A stretch of 47,887 nucleotides of DNA from Actinophytocola sp. (GTDB lineage: Bacteria > Actinomycetota > Actinomycetes > Mycobacteriales > Pseudonocardiaceae): NCBI GenBank assembly GCA_009377475.1, contig WHTY01000027.1, positions 1-47,887 of the forward strand. The letters run 5' to 3'. This document shows, in pieces, positions 7,977 through 15,240 of this stretch. Under the pieces are notes generated by a model. It did no database searches. It saw only the letters and a program-made list of their open reading frames with translations, and had not been told where the DNA came from. Position 1 is the stretch's first letter; the number at the start of each line of letters is the position of its first letter. The position numbers were made by a program, and so were the translations under genes.

Positions 7977-8108
7977 CCGCGCAAGGCACCCAACGACACG
8001 CTGTGTTCAGCCGACACCACCCGAACTACATTGGCGTTAGTCCGTCCGAGGTGCGAATCTGGCATCGATTTGTTTGGTGCGCTTCGACGTTCCAGGTGAG
8101 GAACCGTG

Positions 8109-8489
8109 ATGGCCCGGCCGCGAATGCAGCTCTCGGCAACCGTGCTCGGCGCGCCTGATCCGCGCGTGCTAGGTGCCTTCTATGCGGATCTGCTCGCTTG
8201 GACGGTGGTGAAGAATGAGCCGGTGTGGGTCATGATCCGTCCGCCATCCGGTGGGCCGGGTCTGTCGTTCCAGTACGAAGCGGACTATGTCCGGCCGGTC
8301 TGGCCTACCGTCACTGGGGAGCAGCGGATGATGTCGCATCTCGACATCGCTGTCGACGACCTCGACGCGGGTGTCGCGTGGGCGTGCGAACACGGTGCGA
8401 CGGTAGCCGACCATCAACCGCAGCCGCACGTCCGTGTGATGCTCGATCCGGCCGGGCATCCGTTCTGCCTGTTCGAACGCCCAGGCTGA
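8109..8489 (+). CDS. VOC/glyoxalase-fold family protein
   Basis: A 126-residue single VOC module pair: MQLSATVLGAPDPRVLGAFYADLLAWTVV at the N-terminus is the usual 'D-x-x-x-L-x-x-FY' opening, and the second half ends LDPAGHPFCLFERPG. This is the glyoxalase-like (Glyoxalase_6) type common in actinobacteria, with His and Glu candidates for metal binding (MSHLDIAVDD, DPAGHPFCLFE). The start could be GTG 8106 or ATG 8109, with GTGAGGAACC just upstream. The nitrilase-family gene follows after 27 bp in the same direction, so the two are probably cotranscribed. Substrate unknown. Confidence 0.8.
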   Translation: MARPRMQLSATVLGAPDPRVLGAFYADLLAWTVVKNEPVWVMIRPPSGGPGLSFQYEADYVRPVWPTVTGEQRMMSHLDIAVDDLDAGVAWACEHGATVADHQPQPHVRVMLDPAGHPFCLFERPG

Positions 8490-8516
8490 TAGCCGTCGTG
8501 AGGAGGTGGGAGGCGT

Positions 8517-9437
8517 ATGGCTCGGTTGACGGTGGCGACCTGCCAGTTCCCGGTCGATGCGGATGTCGCACGTAATGGCCGGTACGTGAGGCGGCAGATG
8601 CGGACGGCACGTGAGCGTGGCACGGACGTCGCGCACTTTCCCGAGGCGTGTTTGTCGGGGTATGCCGGTAGCGATTTCGACAGCTACGAAGGATTCGATT
8701 GGGACCGGCTCGAACGCATCACACGGACGGTGATGGCGCTGGCGGCCGAGCTCCGGATGTGGGTCGTGCTCGGTTCGACGCACCGGCTGACGGGTGAGCA
8801 CAAACCGCACAACAGCCTCTACGTCATCGACGCTTCCGGCACCATCGTTGAGCGGTACGACAAGCGTTTCTGCGGCGGCGACGAGCAGCGGAACACCGGC
8901 GACTTGGCGCACTACACGCCCGGGACCCACGCGAGCGTGTTCACGATCAACGGTGTGCGCTGCGGGGCGTTGATCTGCTACGACTACCGCTTCCCGGAGC
9001 TGTATCGCCACTACCGGCGACGTGGTGTGGAGATGATGTTCCACTCGTACCACGCGGCGCACCTGACACCGTCCACGCTGGCCGAGATCCGGGCGAGGGT
9101 TGGCGACGACGTGCAGCACCTCAACCCCGGCGGGACGTATCCGAGCATCACCATGCCAGCGACGATGACCGCGCAGGCCGCCGCCAACCATGTGTGGATC
9201 AGTTGTCCGAACTCGTCGGCTCGCGAGAGCTGCTGGGGCGCGTTCTTCGTCCGCGCTGACGGCGTCACGACCGGGAGGTTGCCCCGTAACCGGGCTGGCG
9301 TGCTGATTTCCACTGTGGACACCGAAGCGCCGCTCTACGACTCCACCGCCCACTGGCGCAACCGTGCAATGGACGGCGTCCTGCACAGCGGAACCCTCGT
9401 GGACGATCCCCGCTCGGAACGCCGCACCGAACTATGA
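8517..9437 (+). CDS. Carbon-nitrogen hydrolase (nitrilase superfamily amidase)
   Basis: A 306-residue nitrilase-superfamily enzyme with the full catalytic triad: Glu43 in FPEACLSGYA, Lys116 in RYDKRFCGG, and Cys154 in ALICYDYRFPELYR. Such enzymes hydrolyse amides or carbamoyl groups by a Cys nucleophile and act in the cytoplasm. Length and motif spacing are normal for an aliphatic amidase/N-carbamoyl amidohydrolase-like branch. The start ATG follows GAGGAGGTGGGAGG within the upstream 20 bases. It probably forms an operon with the VOC gene. Substrate cannot be assigned. Confidence 0.88.
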   Translation: MARLTVATCQFPVDADVARNGRYVRRQMRTARERGTDVAHFPEACLSGYAGSDFDSYEGFDWDRLERITRTVMALAAELRMWVVLGSTHRLTGEHKPHNSLYVIDASGTIVERYDKRFCGGDEQRNTGDLAHYTPGTHASVFTINGVRCGALICYDYRFPELYRHYRRRGVEMMFHSYHAAHLTPSTLAEIRARVGDDVQHLNPGGTYPSITMPATMTAQAAANHVWISCPNSSARESCWGAFFVRADGVTTGRLPRNRAGVLISTVDTEAPLYDSTAHWRNRAMDGVLHSGTLVDDPRSERRTEL

Positions 9438-9581
9438 CGGCACAGGCGAAGGTCGAGCGATGACGTCTCGTGATGGTCCCCGTGTCCACGGCGAGCCGTC
9501 AGAGAAGAAATCCGGCGAGAATTCTGCGTATGGCACACCACAGGCGGGCGCGATTCCGGTATCGCGCTCACGGTTCCGGAC

Positions 9582-10178
9582 ATGACGGATTCCGGTGAGG
9601 TCGCTGTCGACGCGGCGGTGGTTGGCCGGTTGGTGACCGCGCAGTGTCCTCAGTGGGCGAACCTGCCGGTCGAGCTGATCGCCTCCACGGGCACGGACAA
9701 CGCGCTGTTCCGGCTCGGTGACGACATGGTCGTGCGGCTGCCCCGGGTTCGGTGGGCGGTGGCGCAGGTGGCCAAGGAGCAGCGGTGGCTGCCGTGGTTG
9801 GCGCCGCGACTGCCCGTGGCGATCCCGGTCCCGCTCGCCCAGCGCGACGCCCTGACCCGCGCGGCCATCGCCTCGCTCGCTTCCGTGATCGACGCCGACG
9901 CGGCTACGGCGGTGTGGGACGCGGCGGTACAGGCACCACGGTGGAGTGGCATGCCGGTCTGGATACACGGCGACCTGCAACCCGCGAATCTCCTCGTCAG
10001 CGACGGACACCTGTGCGCCGTCCTCGACTTCGGTGGCCTCGGCGTCGGCGACCCGGCCTGCGACCTCATCGCAGCGTGGAACCTCCTGACCGCCGACGCC
10101 CGGGACGTCTTTCGCGACGCGCTCGCCGCCCTCTCCCGCCACACCATCAACGCCGTCCTTCGTCTTGAGTACACGTGA
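9582..10178 (+). pseudogene. Aminoglycoside phosphotransferase family relic with two internal deletions
   Basis: The frame is open for 198 residues and retains the N-lobe (ELIASTGTDNALFRLGDDMVVRLPRV, 31-55), the catalytic Brenner loop HGDLQPANLL (129-138) and the DFG-type metal site LDFGGLGVGDPACDL (148-162). Family members are about 290-300 residues. Here IPVPLA (81-86) runs directly into QRDALTRAAI, dropping the hinge and roughly 70 residues of the C-lobe. After FRDALAAL (177-184) it jumps to SRHTINAVL, losing roughly 30 more. Both losses kept the frame. The protein is unlikely to fold as an active kinase. I see no good ribosome binding site. Relic status is inference from the family alignment I know. 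Confidence 0.75.
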
Positions 10179-10413
10179 CACGAGCGTGCTCGCTCGCCGG
10201 AGACGTCAGTCGATGTCTCGGCGCACGGTGTCCAACACGCGCTGGCGGCCATACCCGCCACCTCGGATCCTCGAACTCGTCGTGCTTGCTGACACTCCGG
10301 GTGGCGCGTTCCGCGAAACGACGAGCACGGCTGCACATCTGCGCCGAGGGTGTCGTCGTGCTCGACCGCGACGGCATCGGGCAGCGCATCCAGTCAGATG
10401 GACGACGTGCTGG

Positions 10414-10743
10414 CTACGCTGGACCGACGTCGATCGGAAGGTCGCCCGCGTAGCGGCGTGTGATGACGTCTTCGATGTCGGGTTCCTGAATGGACAGATC
10501 GGCCAGCGGGTATCGGGCGGCGAGTGCGCTGACCAGTGGTCCGGCGCTGGTGTCGGCGGGGAAGCTGAGCCATTGGCGTGGCCCGTCGACGCGGGTCACC
10601 CGTGCGCCGTCGATCGCGATGGGTGGACAGGGTTCGGTGAGGTCAACGACGAGGGTGCGTTGCGCGCTCGCCCATGCTTTCATCGTCGCGCGATCGGGGG
10701 TATTCCACGTTAAACGAAGAAGATCTTCATGAGCAATCCGCAA
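10414..10743 (-). pseudogene. C-terminal fragment of an ABC transporter ATP-binding protein
   Basis: The 109-residue frame ends WLSFPADTSAGPLVSALAARYPLADLSIQEPDIEDVITRRYAG. The 'RYPLxDLSIxEPDIEDVIxxxYA' ending is the C-terminal (DUF4162-like) tail of ABC-2 type ATPases such as DrrA (family knowledge). Walker A, signature and Walker B regions are missing. Similarity begins near residue 26, and the N-terminal part is unrelated sequence overlapping the divergent small gene at 10729. It is a truncated remnant rather than a working gene. Confidence 0.65.
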
Positions 10744-10980
10744 GGTGACTGCCTGGCGGGCGAGGTGTCCGCGACCAACGCGGACCTGAAGACGGTCGAC
10801 TGCGGATCCGGCGACGCGCTGTTCAAGGTCACCGCCAAGTTCGACAACCAGTCCGAGGCGGACTTCGACAACAGCGCCACCGTCGAGAAGCTATGCACCC
10901 CAAAGTGCGACTGGGACAGCGCCTACTGGGAAGGCGAAGAGAGCAGTAACGGCACCATCCTCTGCCTGAAGTCGCTCTAG
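10729..10980 (+). CDS. LppU-like domain protein without its membrane anchor
   Basis: An 83-residue protein: GDCLAGEVSATNADLKTVDCGSGDALFKVTAKFDNQSEADF... ending YWEGEESSNGTILCLKSL. This is the C-terminal Cys-containing domain (C8, C25, C55/C60, C79 approximately) seen in LppU/SCO-type exported proteins, which normally carry a proline-rich cytoplasmic part and a transmembrane helix before it. Here the ATG opens just two residues before the domain, so signal or anchor is absent. A cytoplasmic location would prevent the expected disulfides. It is a 5'-truncated relic or a free-standing domain. The start context has GAAGAAGATC upstream. Confidence 0.5.
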   Translation: MSNPQGDCLAGEVSATNADLKTVDCGSGDALFKVTAKFDNQSEADFDNSATVEKLCTPKCDWDSAYWEGEESSNGTILCLKSL

Positions 10981-11091
10981 GACGCCACCGCTGAGCACCG
11001 GAACTGCGCATAACCGACACGTCCCTTACAGTCGTGCGAATGGCGGCGGACCGCCTGCGGTAACGGGACGGGCCTGGAGAGGGGCGTGGGC

Positions 11092-12012
11092 ATGGTGGGT
11101 TCGGACGACGCACCCGGTGACGCTGGGAGCGGCGTGACCGCAGCGGCCACGCCGCCACGTCCGCCACGTCCGCCACGACCGTCTCCCCGACCGCGACGCC
11201 GCCTGCGCGCCATGATCCGGACGTTCTTCCTGCTCGCGCTGACCGTCGTCGTGGTCGTCCAGGCTGTCGCGTTGGTGGAGGCGTACCAACGCCTCGACGT
11301 CCAGCAGCGCCGGTTGGCCACCGCCGAGGACCGGCTGGCCGCCCTCACCGACCGCGCGGACCGGTTCGCCAAGCGCATGAACCGAGCGTCCGACAACGTC
11401 AAGCAGTTGGAGGTGGAGGCGAACCAGCGCAGCGACCGGGAGTTGAACGTCGGGAAGGTGGTCGATGCCGCCCGCGACTCCGTCGTCACCGTCGAATGCG
11501 GCAGAGCCATCGGCTCCGGGTTCGCCGTCGACGTCGACCTCCGCGAGGACTATCAGACCGGCATCCTGACGAACCACCACGTCATCCAGGAATGCGTCTC
11601 CGCAGGCGGGACCGACGTGTCGGTGCGGCGGTCCGGTGACGAACTCACCGCGAAGCTCTGGGCGTGGGACGTCGAGAACGACCTCGCGTTCATTTACCTC
11701 GCCGAAGAGCTACCGCCGCTCACCGACGCCGCCATCCCCGAGGTCGGCGACCCGGTGGTCGCGATCGGCTCGCCGTACGGGCTCGAAGGCACCGTGACAA
11801 CGGGCGTCATCTCCCAGGTCCACGACGAGTGGTACCAGTCCGACGCGGCCATGAACCCCGGCAACTCCGGCGGACCACTCCTCGACCGCCACGGCGCGGT
11901 GCTGGGCATCAACAGCTTCAAGCACCGGGGCAGCGAAGGGTTGAACTTCGCGACCCGCATGCGCGTCGCGTGCGAGGAAATGTTCAGCGATCCCTGCGAC
12001 GGCAGCCCGTAA
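11092..12012 (+). CDS. Membrane-anchored trypsin-like serine protease (S1C, HtrA-like)
   Basis: A 306-residue protein from ATG 11092 (GGAGAGG lies 8 bases upstream; GTG 11086 is the alternative). A proline-rich N-tail (PPRPPRPPRPSPRP) precedes a single transmembrane helix (about 43-63), then a coiled-coil-like segment (67-112) and a protease domain. The triad is His163 in TNHHVIQE, Asp197 in VENDLAFI and Ser259 in NPGNSGGPLL. There is no PDZ domain, so it is shorter than DegP/HtrA. It should sit in the membrane with the protease outside and act in envelope protein quality control. It is the only clearly intact gene in a region of gene remnants. Confidence 0.85.
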   Translation: MVGSDDAPGDAGSGVTAAATPPRPPRPPRPSPRPRRRLRAMIRTFFLLALTVVVVVQAVALVEAYQRLDVQQRRLATAEDRLAALTDRADRFAKRMNRASDNVKQLEVEANQRSDRELNVGKVVDAARDSVVTVECGRAIGSGFAVDVDLREDYQTGILTNHHVIQECVSAGGTDVSVRRSGDELTAKLWAWDVENDLAFIYLAEELPPLTDAAIPEVGDPVVAIGSPYGLEGTVTTGVISQVHDEWYQSDAAMNPGNSGGPLLDRHGAVLGINSFKHRGSEGLNFATRMRVACEEMFSDPCDGSP

Positions 12013-12123
12013 CCAGCTGACCTGGCCGAACAACACCTCCAGGAAATCTCGCGCAGGATGTCGAAGCGCGTCGACCGGCTCCGACGTCCCGGACGAAGAT
12101 GGAAAACCCATGACGAAGGAGCA

Positions 12124-12255
12124 CTCCCGGTCCTGCTCGGCGCGGGCAAGCGGCTGTTCAGCGACTCCGACGTCGACAAGACCAGGCTCAGCCTCGTCGA
12201 GAGCGAGTCCTACTCGAACGGCATCCAGAAGCTCGTCTACGACGTCGTCCACTGA
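12124..12255 (+). pseudogene. C-terminal fragment of a dihydrofolate-reductase-family (RibD C-terminal) protein
   Basis: The frame reads EGALPVLLGAGKRLFSDSDVDKTRLSLVESESYSNGIQKLVYDVV and stops at 12253-12255. The 'fPVvLGxGKRLFxD...LxLVeSkxxxxGvxxLxY' pattern is the last 45 residues of actinobacterial DHFR-family proteins (family knowledge). The substrate- and NADPH-binding N-terminal 140 residues are missing. In-frame codons upstream as far as ATG 12058 are Arg-rich and not family-like, so this is a tail without a gene. Confidence 0.6.
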
Positions 12256-12334
12256 CGCCACCTCACCCCGGCGTCGGTCACCCCGGCCAACGCGGGTGGG
12301 GCGAGCGCGCCGACGAAGATCGTGCCCATCAGGA

Positions 12335-12763
12335 TCAGGGTGGGCCGATGCCGACGGCCACGGAACGCAGCCACTCGTGGCCGTTGTCGACCAGCAGCGT
12401 CATCAACCACCCGGACGGGCTGGCGGCGCCGATGATCGTGAACCAGAAGACGCCGAAGAACAGCACCCCCATGACGACGAAGCCCCACACGCGGTGGGTG
12501 AGCGCCCGGTCGAGGAGCCGGTCGAAGGTGAGCCGCGCTTGGTGGCTGTCGTGGCTCAGGCTGGTGCTGGTGATGCGGGCGGCGGCGGTGTAGAGGGACT
12601 CGACGATGCCGTCGCGGACGGCCGCTTCGATGCTGGGGTCGCCTTCCAGCAGGCGCAGCGCGACCCACCGGGTGTTGTCCAGGCCGGGGAACTCGTCGGC
12701 GAGTTGCAGGGCAAGGGTGGCCACGGCGTCCTCCAGCCGGGCGTCTCGCTGCTGCACCCGCAC
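12335..12763 (-). pseudogene. Internal fragment of a FeoB-type ferrous iron transporter
   Basis: The 142-residue frame contains RWVALRLLEGDPSIEAAV, then LTFDRLLDRALTHRVWGFVVMGVLFFGVFWFTIIGAASPSGWL, which resembles the FeoB segment linking the G-domain helices to the first transmembrane helix. The GTPase domain (GxxxxGKS, DTPG) and the Gate helices with their Cys are absent, and the frame ends in a stop at VAVGIGPP. A following hydrophobic stretch (LILMGTIFVGALAPPALAG, about 12280-12340) is in another frame and may belong to the same or another broken gene. Assignment to FeoB rests on a short region. Confidence 0.45.
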
Positions 12764-12810
12764 GCCCTTGGTGGCGATCGTGGCGTCGGTGGCGGCAGAG
12801 CGCCGTCGGC

Positions 12811-12927
12811 ATGTACTACGACCAGCTGAACTACAGCGATGACCTCATCGCACACCTACGCGGTGCGCGCCATCGGCCGCTGGCTGCGGTGCGCGCCACC
12901 GGAATGACCGGTAAGGAGACCGTGTGA
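12811..12927 (+). CDS. Small open frame coupled to merB (38 residues, uncertain)
   Basis: ATG 12811 opens MYYDQLNYSDDLIAHLRGARHRPLAA and stops at TGA 12925-12927, overlapping the merB GTG by four bases (GTGA). Such overlap is typical of translational coupling. The frame also carries the AAGGAG that serves merB. I do not recognise the peptide. It may be the tail of a broken gene whose earlier part was lost, or a leader peptide. It also contains the first of two GCGGTGCGCGCCA direct repeats (12860 and 12886). Confidence 0.3.
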   Translation: MYYDQLNYSDDLIAHLRGARHRPLAAVRATGMTGKETV

Positions 12928-13604
12928 CGACTCACGACACGAGCGTCGACAGCCCCAGCGTCCACGACACCGGCGCACCCGCCATCGAGGCCATGGCCGC
13001 CGACATCGATGCCGCGCTCAGCAACCGCACCATCGCGATCGGCTGGCTGCGCCGACCGCTGCTGCGCCTGCTGGCACGCGGCGCGCCGGTGAGCATCGAC
13101 GCGCTCGCCGAGGCCACCGAGCGATCGGCAGGCGACGTGCTCGACACGCTCGCGTCGTCGCCGGACACCGAGTACGACGACGACGGCAGGATCGTCGGGC
13201 ACGGCATCACGCTGCGGCCGACGCCGCACGAATTCATCGTCGCGGGGCGCACCCTCTACACCTGGTGCGCGCTCGACACGCTCGCCTTCCCGGCGATGCT
13301 GGACGAGCCGCTGCAGATCAACTCGCCGTGCCACGCCACAGGCCGACCGGTGCGGATCACCGTCGCACCCGACGAACTCCTCGACGTCGACCCACCCACG
13401 GCAGCGGTGTCCATCGTGCTGCCCGACCCGGCGTCGACGGTGCGGGCGTCGTTCTGCTCCCACATCTGGTTCTTCGCGGACATCGACGTCGCCCGGTCGT
13501 GGCACGTCGAACATCCGCAGGCGACGTTGTTGCCCGTCGGCACCGCGTACGCACTCGGCCGCAAGCTCAACACGCTCAGCGCGGCGCGTGCCAGCTCGAC
13601 GTGA
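12924..13604 (+). CDS. merB: Alkylmercury (organomercurial) lyase
   Basis: A 226-residue MerB that cleaves carbon-mercury bonds by protonolysis. All three catalytic residues known from plasmid R831b MerB are visible: Cys115 and Asp118 in LYTWCALDTLAFP, and Cys178 in VRASFCSHIWFF. An N-terminal winged-helix-like part (about 35-100, including APVSIDALAEATERSAGDVLDTL) precedes the catalytic domain, as usual. The start is GTG 12924 with AAGGAG six bases upstream. It heads a cluster with a four-helix membrane protein and a redoxin lipoprotein. No MerA, MerR or MerT/P is found in the window, so released Hg(II) must be handled elsewhere. Confidence 0.92.
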   Translation: MTTHDTSVDSPSVHDTGAPAIEAMAADIDAALSNRTIAIGWLRRPLLRLLARGAPVSIDALAEATERSAGDVLDTLASSPDTEYDDDGRIVGHGITLRPTPHEFIVAGRTLYTWCALDTLAFPAMLDEPLQINSPCHATGRPVRITVAPDELLDVDPPTAAVSIVLPDPASTVRASFCSHIWFFADIDVARSWHVEHPQATLLPVGTAYALGRKLNTLSAARASST

Positions 13605-13635
13605 GCGCTACCGTGGCACGCGACACCGAAGGAGC

Positions 13636-14133
13636 ATGATGAGCACACGTCGTCAGATCGGCCGCGCGGGCACGGTGGCGCGCGTCATCGGTGGGTTCGC
13701 GTTCATCGTCCTGCCCACCCTGTTCGACCGGCCCCACAACGGCATCGGGTGGTGGGACGCCCTCGCGATCCTGATCGTTTTCCCCGCCATCGCGATCGCC
13801 GCCGCGGCGGGCGTCGACTGGCTGTATCAGCGGCGCGACGTGGCGGACCTTCGACGGGTGCGCACCGGATGGTCGTTGGAGCAGGCAGGCGCGACCGCCA
13901 TCGTGATGCTCGTCGTGATCGGCACCGCCACCCTGCTGACGTTCGTCTCGCCGATGAACCGGTGGGACGTCTTCATCTTCGTGGGACTGTCGATGTGGCT
14001 CGCCGCCGCACGCGGCTACGGCGGCTGCGAACTGCTGGCGCTGCCCAACGTCGTGCTGCGGCGCGAGGACGCGATCTGGTGCCCGATCTACTCCCCCATC
14101 GACCACGCGGAGCGCCACGACGACACGGCGTGA
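13636..14133 (+). CDS. Four-helix membrane protein of the merB cluster (unknown function)
   Basis: A 165-residue protein starting at tandem ATGs 13636/13639 after GAAGGAGC. Four hydrophobic helices are seen: ARVIGGFAFIVLPTLF, ALAILIVFPAIAIAAAAG, ATAIVMLVVIGTATLLTFV and WDVFIFVGLSMWLAAARG. After the last helix come GYGGCELLALPN and EDAIWCPIYSPID, two Cys that could bind Hg(II) or form a disulfide. It follows merB by 31 bp in the same direction, so cotranscription is likely. A role in mercury handling is inferred from context and the Cys pair only; I do not recognise the family. Confidence 0.65.
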   Translation: MMSTRRQIGRAGTVARVIGGFAFIVLPTLFDRPHNGIGWWDALAILIVFPAIAIAAAAGVDWLYQRRDVADLRRVRTGWSLEQAGATAIVMLVVIGTATLLTFVSPMNRWDVFIFVGLSMWLAAARGYGGCELLALPNVVLRREDAIWCPIYSPIDHAERHDDTA

Positions 14134-14175
14134 GGTCGCCTGGCGACTAGACGTCATCGGACTTCTCCAAGGCAT

Positions 14176-14215
14176 GGCCGGTTGGTCAGATAGGTGCCGG
14201 GATCACCAACCGGCC
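14176..14215. terminator. Hairpin with 11-bp perfect arms just before the redoxin ribosome binding site
   Basis: GGCCGGTTGGT (14176-14186) and ACCAACCGGCC (14205-14215) are exact complements around an 18-base loop. The right arm ends two bases before AAGGAGGAG, the redoxin Shine-Dalgarno. It can be a terminator of the upstream membrane gene, an attenuator, or an operator for a dimeric regulator. Confidence 0.5.
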
Positions 14216-14229
14216 GCAAGGAGGAGATC

Positions 14230-14739
14230 GTGCGGATCCATGGCGTTGTGCTCGGGTTCATGCTGGCGCTGCTGGCGTTCGTCGCTGGGTGCGGCGAGTC
14301 CAGCGAGGCGAGCGACACCGGCAGCGACACCGGCGTAGCCACACAGCTCCAGTTCACCGCGAAGACCGTCGACGGCGAGGCGTTCGACGGAACGCAGCTC
14401 GCGGGCACACCGACCGTGGTCTGGTTCTGGAAGCCGGAATGCGCGCACTGCAAGAAGGAAGCGGGCACCATCGCCGCGATGGCGGAGGCGTACGACAACG
14501 CCAACTTCGTCGGCATCGCGGGGCAGTCGAACGCCGACGCCATGCGTGCGTTCGTCGAGGAGTACGGCACCGGCGGTTTCCCCAACCTCGTCGACGTCGA
14601 CGGTGACGTGTCGCTGAAGTTCGGCGTGACGCAACAGCCCGCGTACGCGCTCGTCGGCGCGGACGGCGAGGTGACCACCGAGCAGGGGAACCTGACCGAG
14701 GACGCGGTCGCGTCCTGGCTCGAGTCCCAGCAGGCGTGA
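14230..14739 (+). CDS. Redoxin (TlpA/DsbE-like) lipoprotein
   Basis: A 169-residue exported thioredoxin-fold protein. The signal peptide MRIHGVVLGFMLALLAFVAGC ends in a lipobox with Cys21 as the lipidation site. A Ser/Thr-rich linker follows, then the redox motif PECAHCKKE with Cys71 and Cys74, and the cis-Pro region VTQQPAYALVGADG. The GTG start is preceded by AAGGAGGAG. The family moves electrons in the cell envelope, usually fed by CcdA. A CcdA fragment follows directly, and merB lies upstream; redoxin plus CcdA next to merB is a recurring actinobacterial arrangement as far as I know. Confidence 0.85.
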   Translation: MRIHGVVLGFMLALLAFVAGCGESSEASDTGSDTGVATQLQFTAKTVDGEAFDGTQLAGTPTVVWFWKPECAHCKKEAGTIAAMAEAYDNANFVGIAGQSNADAMRAFVEEYGTGGFPNLVDVDGDVSLKFGVTQQPAYALVGADGEVTTEQGNLTEDAVASWLESQQA

Positions 14740-14781
14740 CGAGCTGGGCGGTGAAGCTCGTGGTGGCGGGGTAGCGCCGCC

Positions 14782-14985
14782 GTGGACACGGCGTTGATCG
14801 GGTTCGTCGTGGTCTTCGGCGGCTTCGGGCTGTTGGTCACGCCGCTGGCGAGCAAGTTGTACGAGTACCTGCCCGCGGCGACCATGGTGATCGGCGCGGT
14901 GCTGATCGCGCTCGGCGCCTGGCTGCTCGCCGGTCGGCAGCTCACCGTGCTGCTGCCCGAGCTCGGCCCCTCGCGCCGCAGTTGA
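14782..14985 (+). pseudogene. Fragment of a CcdA-like cytochrome c biogenesis/thiol-transfer membrane protein
   Basis: A 67-residue frame with two hydrophobic helices: GFVVVFGGFGLLVTPLASKLYEYLPAATMVIGAVLIALGAWLLAGRQLTVLLP. The 'FGLLVTPLAxxxYxYLPxATxVIGxVLxxLGxxLLAGRxLxVLLP' string corresponds to helices two and three of actinobacterial CcdA proteins. The NPC-containing first helix and the last three helices, including the second redox Cys, are absent. It cannot relay electrons to the redoxin. The stop codon lies inside a family II palindrome (AGTTGA), suggesting that insertion or recombination at the repeat cut the gene. Confidence 0.6.
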
Positions 14986-15066
14986 TCAACTTGCCGCGAA
15001 CTGTGACCACCGGACGTCCGATTCGTCCGACTCTGGTGGCCACAACGCGCAGGTAGTTGATCAACT
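14980..15066. repeat. Palindromic element, family II copy 1 (87 bp)
   Basis: Begins and ends with AGTTGATCAACT (14980-14991 and 15055-15066), itself a perfect palindrome. Inside, CTGTGACCAC pairs with GTGGCCACA-like sequence on the far side. A second 87-bp copy with identical ends and the same inner CTGTGACCA is at 44853. The left end supplies the terminal AGT TGA of the CcdA fragment. Confidence 0.85.
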
Positions 15067-15146
15067 TCGCGCGCGCGTGGTCGTTTGCGTGGCGAACCGT
15101 TCACATCCAGCGAAATCGCAGGTAAACCCGTCTCCGGACCCCAAAC

Positions 15147-15176
15147 ATGACAGATCGACTCGACTTAGTGCACAAT
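15147..15176 (+). promoter_or_regulatory. Candidate promoter of the TauE/SafE gene
   Basis: ATGACA (15147-15152, five of six to TTGACA) and CACAAT (15171-15176, five of six to TATAAT-like consensus) are spaced by 18 bases and lie 65 bp upstream of the GTG start. The placement is good for a vegetative sigma factor; no other -10 in this gap fits as well. Confidence 0.4.
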
Positions 15177-15240
15177 GGCGGGACTCGCGCCGACGACGGT
15201 GTGACCAGACCGCAGAGCACGATCCCTGGAGGGCCCGCAC

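Larger units (their letters stand above)
7440..8108. other. Gene-free, palindrome-rich intergenic region
   Basis: No frame here looks protein-like. The stretch contains a 3-copy 14-bp tandem repeat (7625-7666), a family I palindrome (7728-7773), a GAGTCG/CGACTC palindrome near 7881, a GAGAG-gtgt-CTCTC palindrome near 7915, and an inverted repeat with 13-bp arms (7933-7976). Base composition becomes less GC-rich toward 8060. A possible promoter for the VOC gene is TTGGCG at about 8032 and GAATCT about 18 bp later (weak). Confidence 0.5.

Noticed and set aside
9460..9585. A 41-codon frame overlapping the start of the phosphotransferase relic by 4 bases (ATGA).
   Set aside because: Composition is low complexity, no ribosome binding site is clear, and the downstream partner is itself a relic; not enough support.
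10179..10413. Possible further remnants between the phosphotransferase relic and the ABC tail.
   Set aside because: All six frames read as Arg/Pro/Ser-rich translation without any recognisable motif.
12860..12898. Direct repeat GCGGTGCGCGCCA (two copies 26 bp apart) before merB as a regulator site.
   Set aside because: Falls inside a small open frame and is of simple GC-rich composition; MerR-type operators are inverted, not direct.
14194..14229. Upstream ATG for the redoxin (MPGSPTGRKEEIV...).
   Set aside because: GTG 14230 directly follows AAGGAGGAG and gives a proper lipoprotein signal peptide; the ATG would place charged residues before it and lies within the hairpin.
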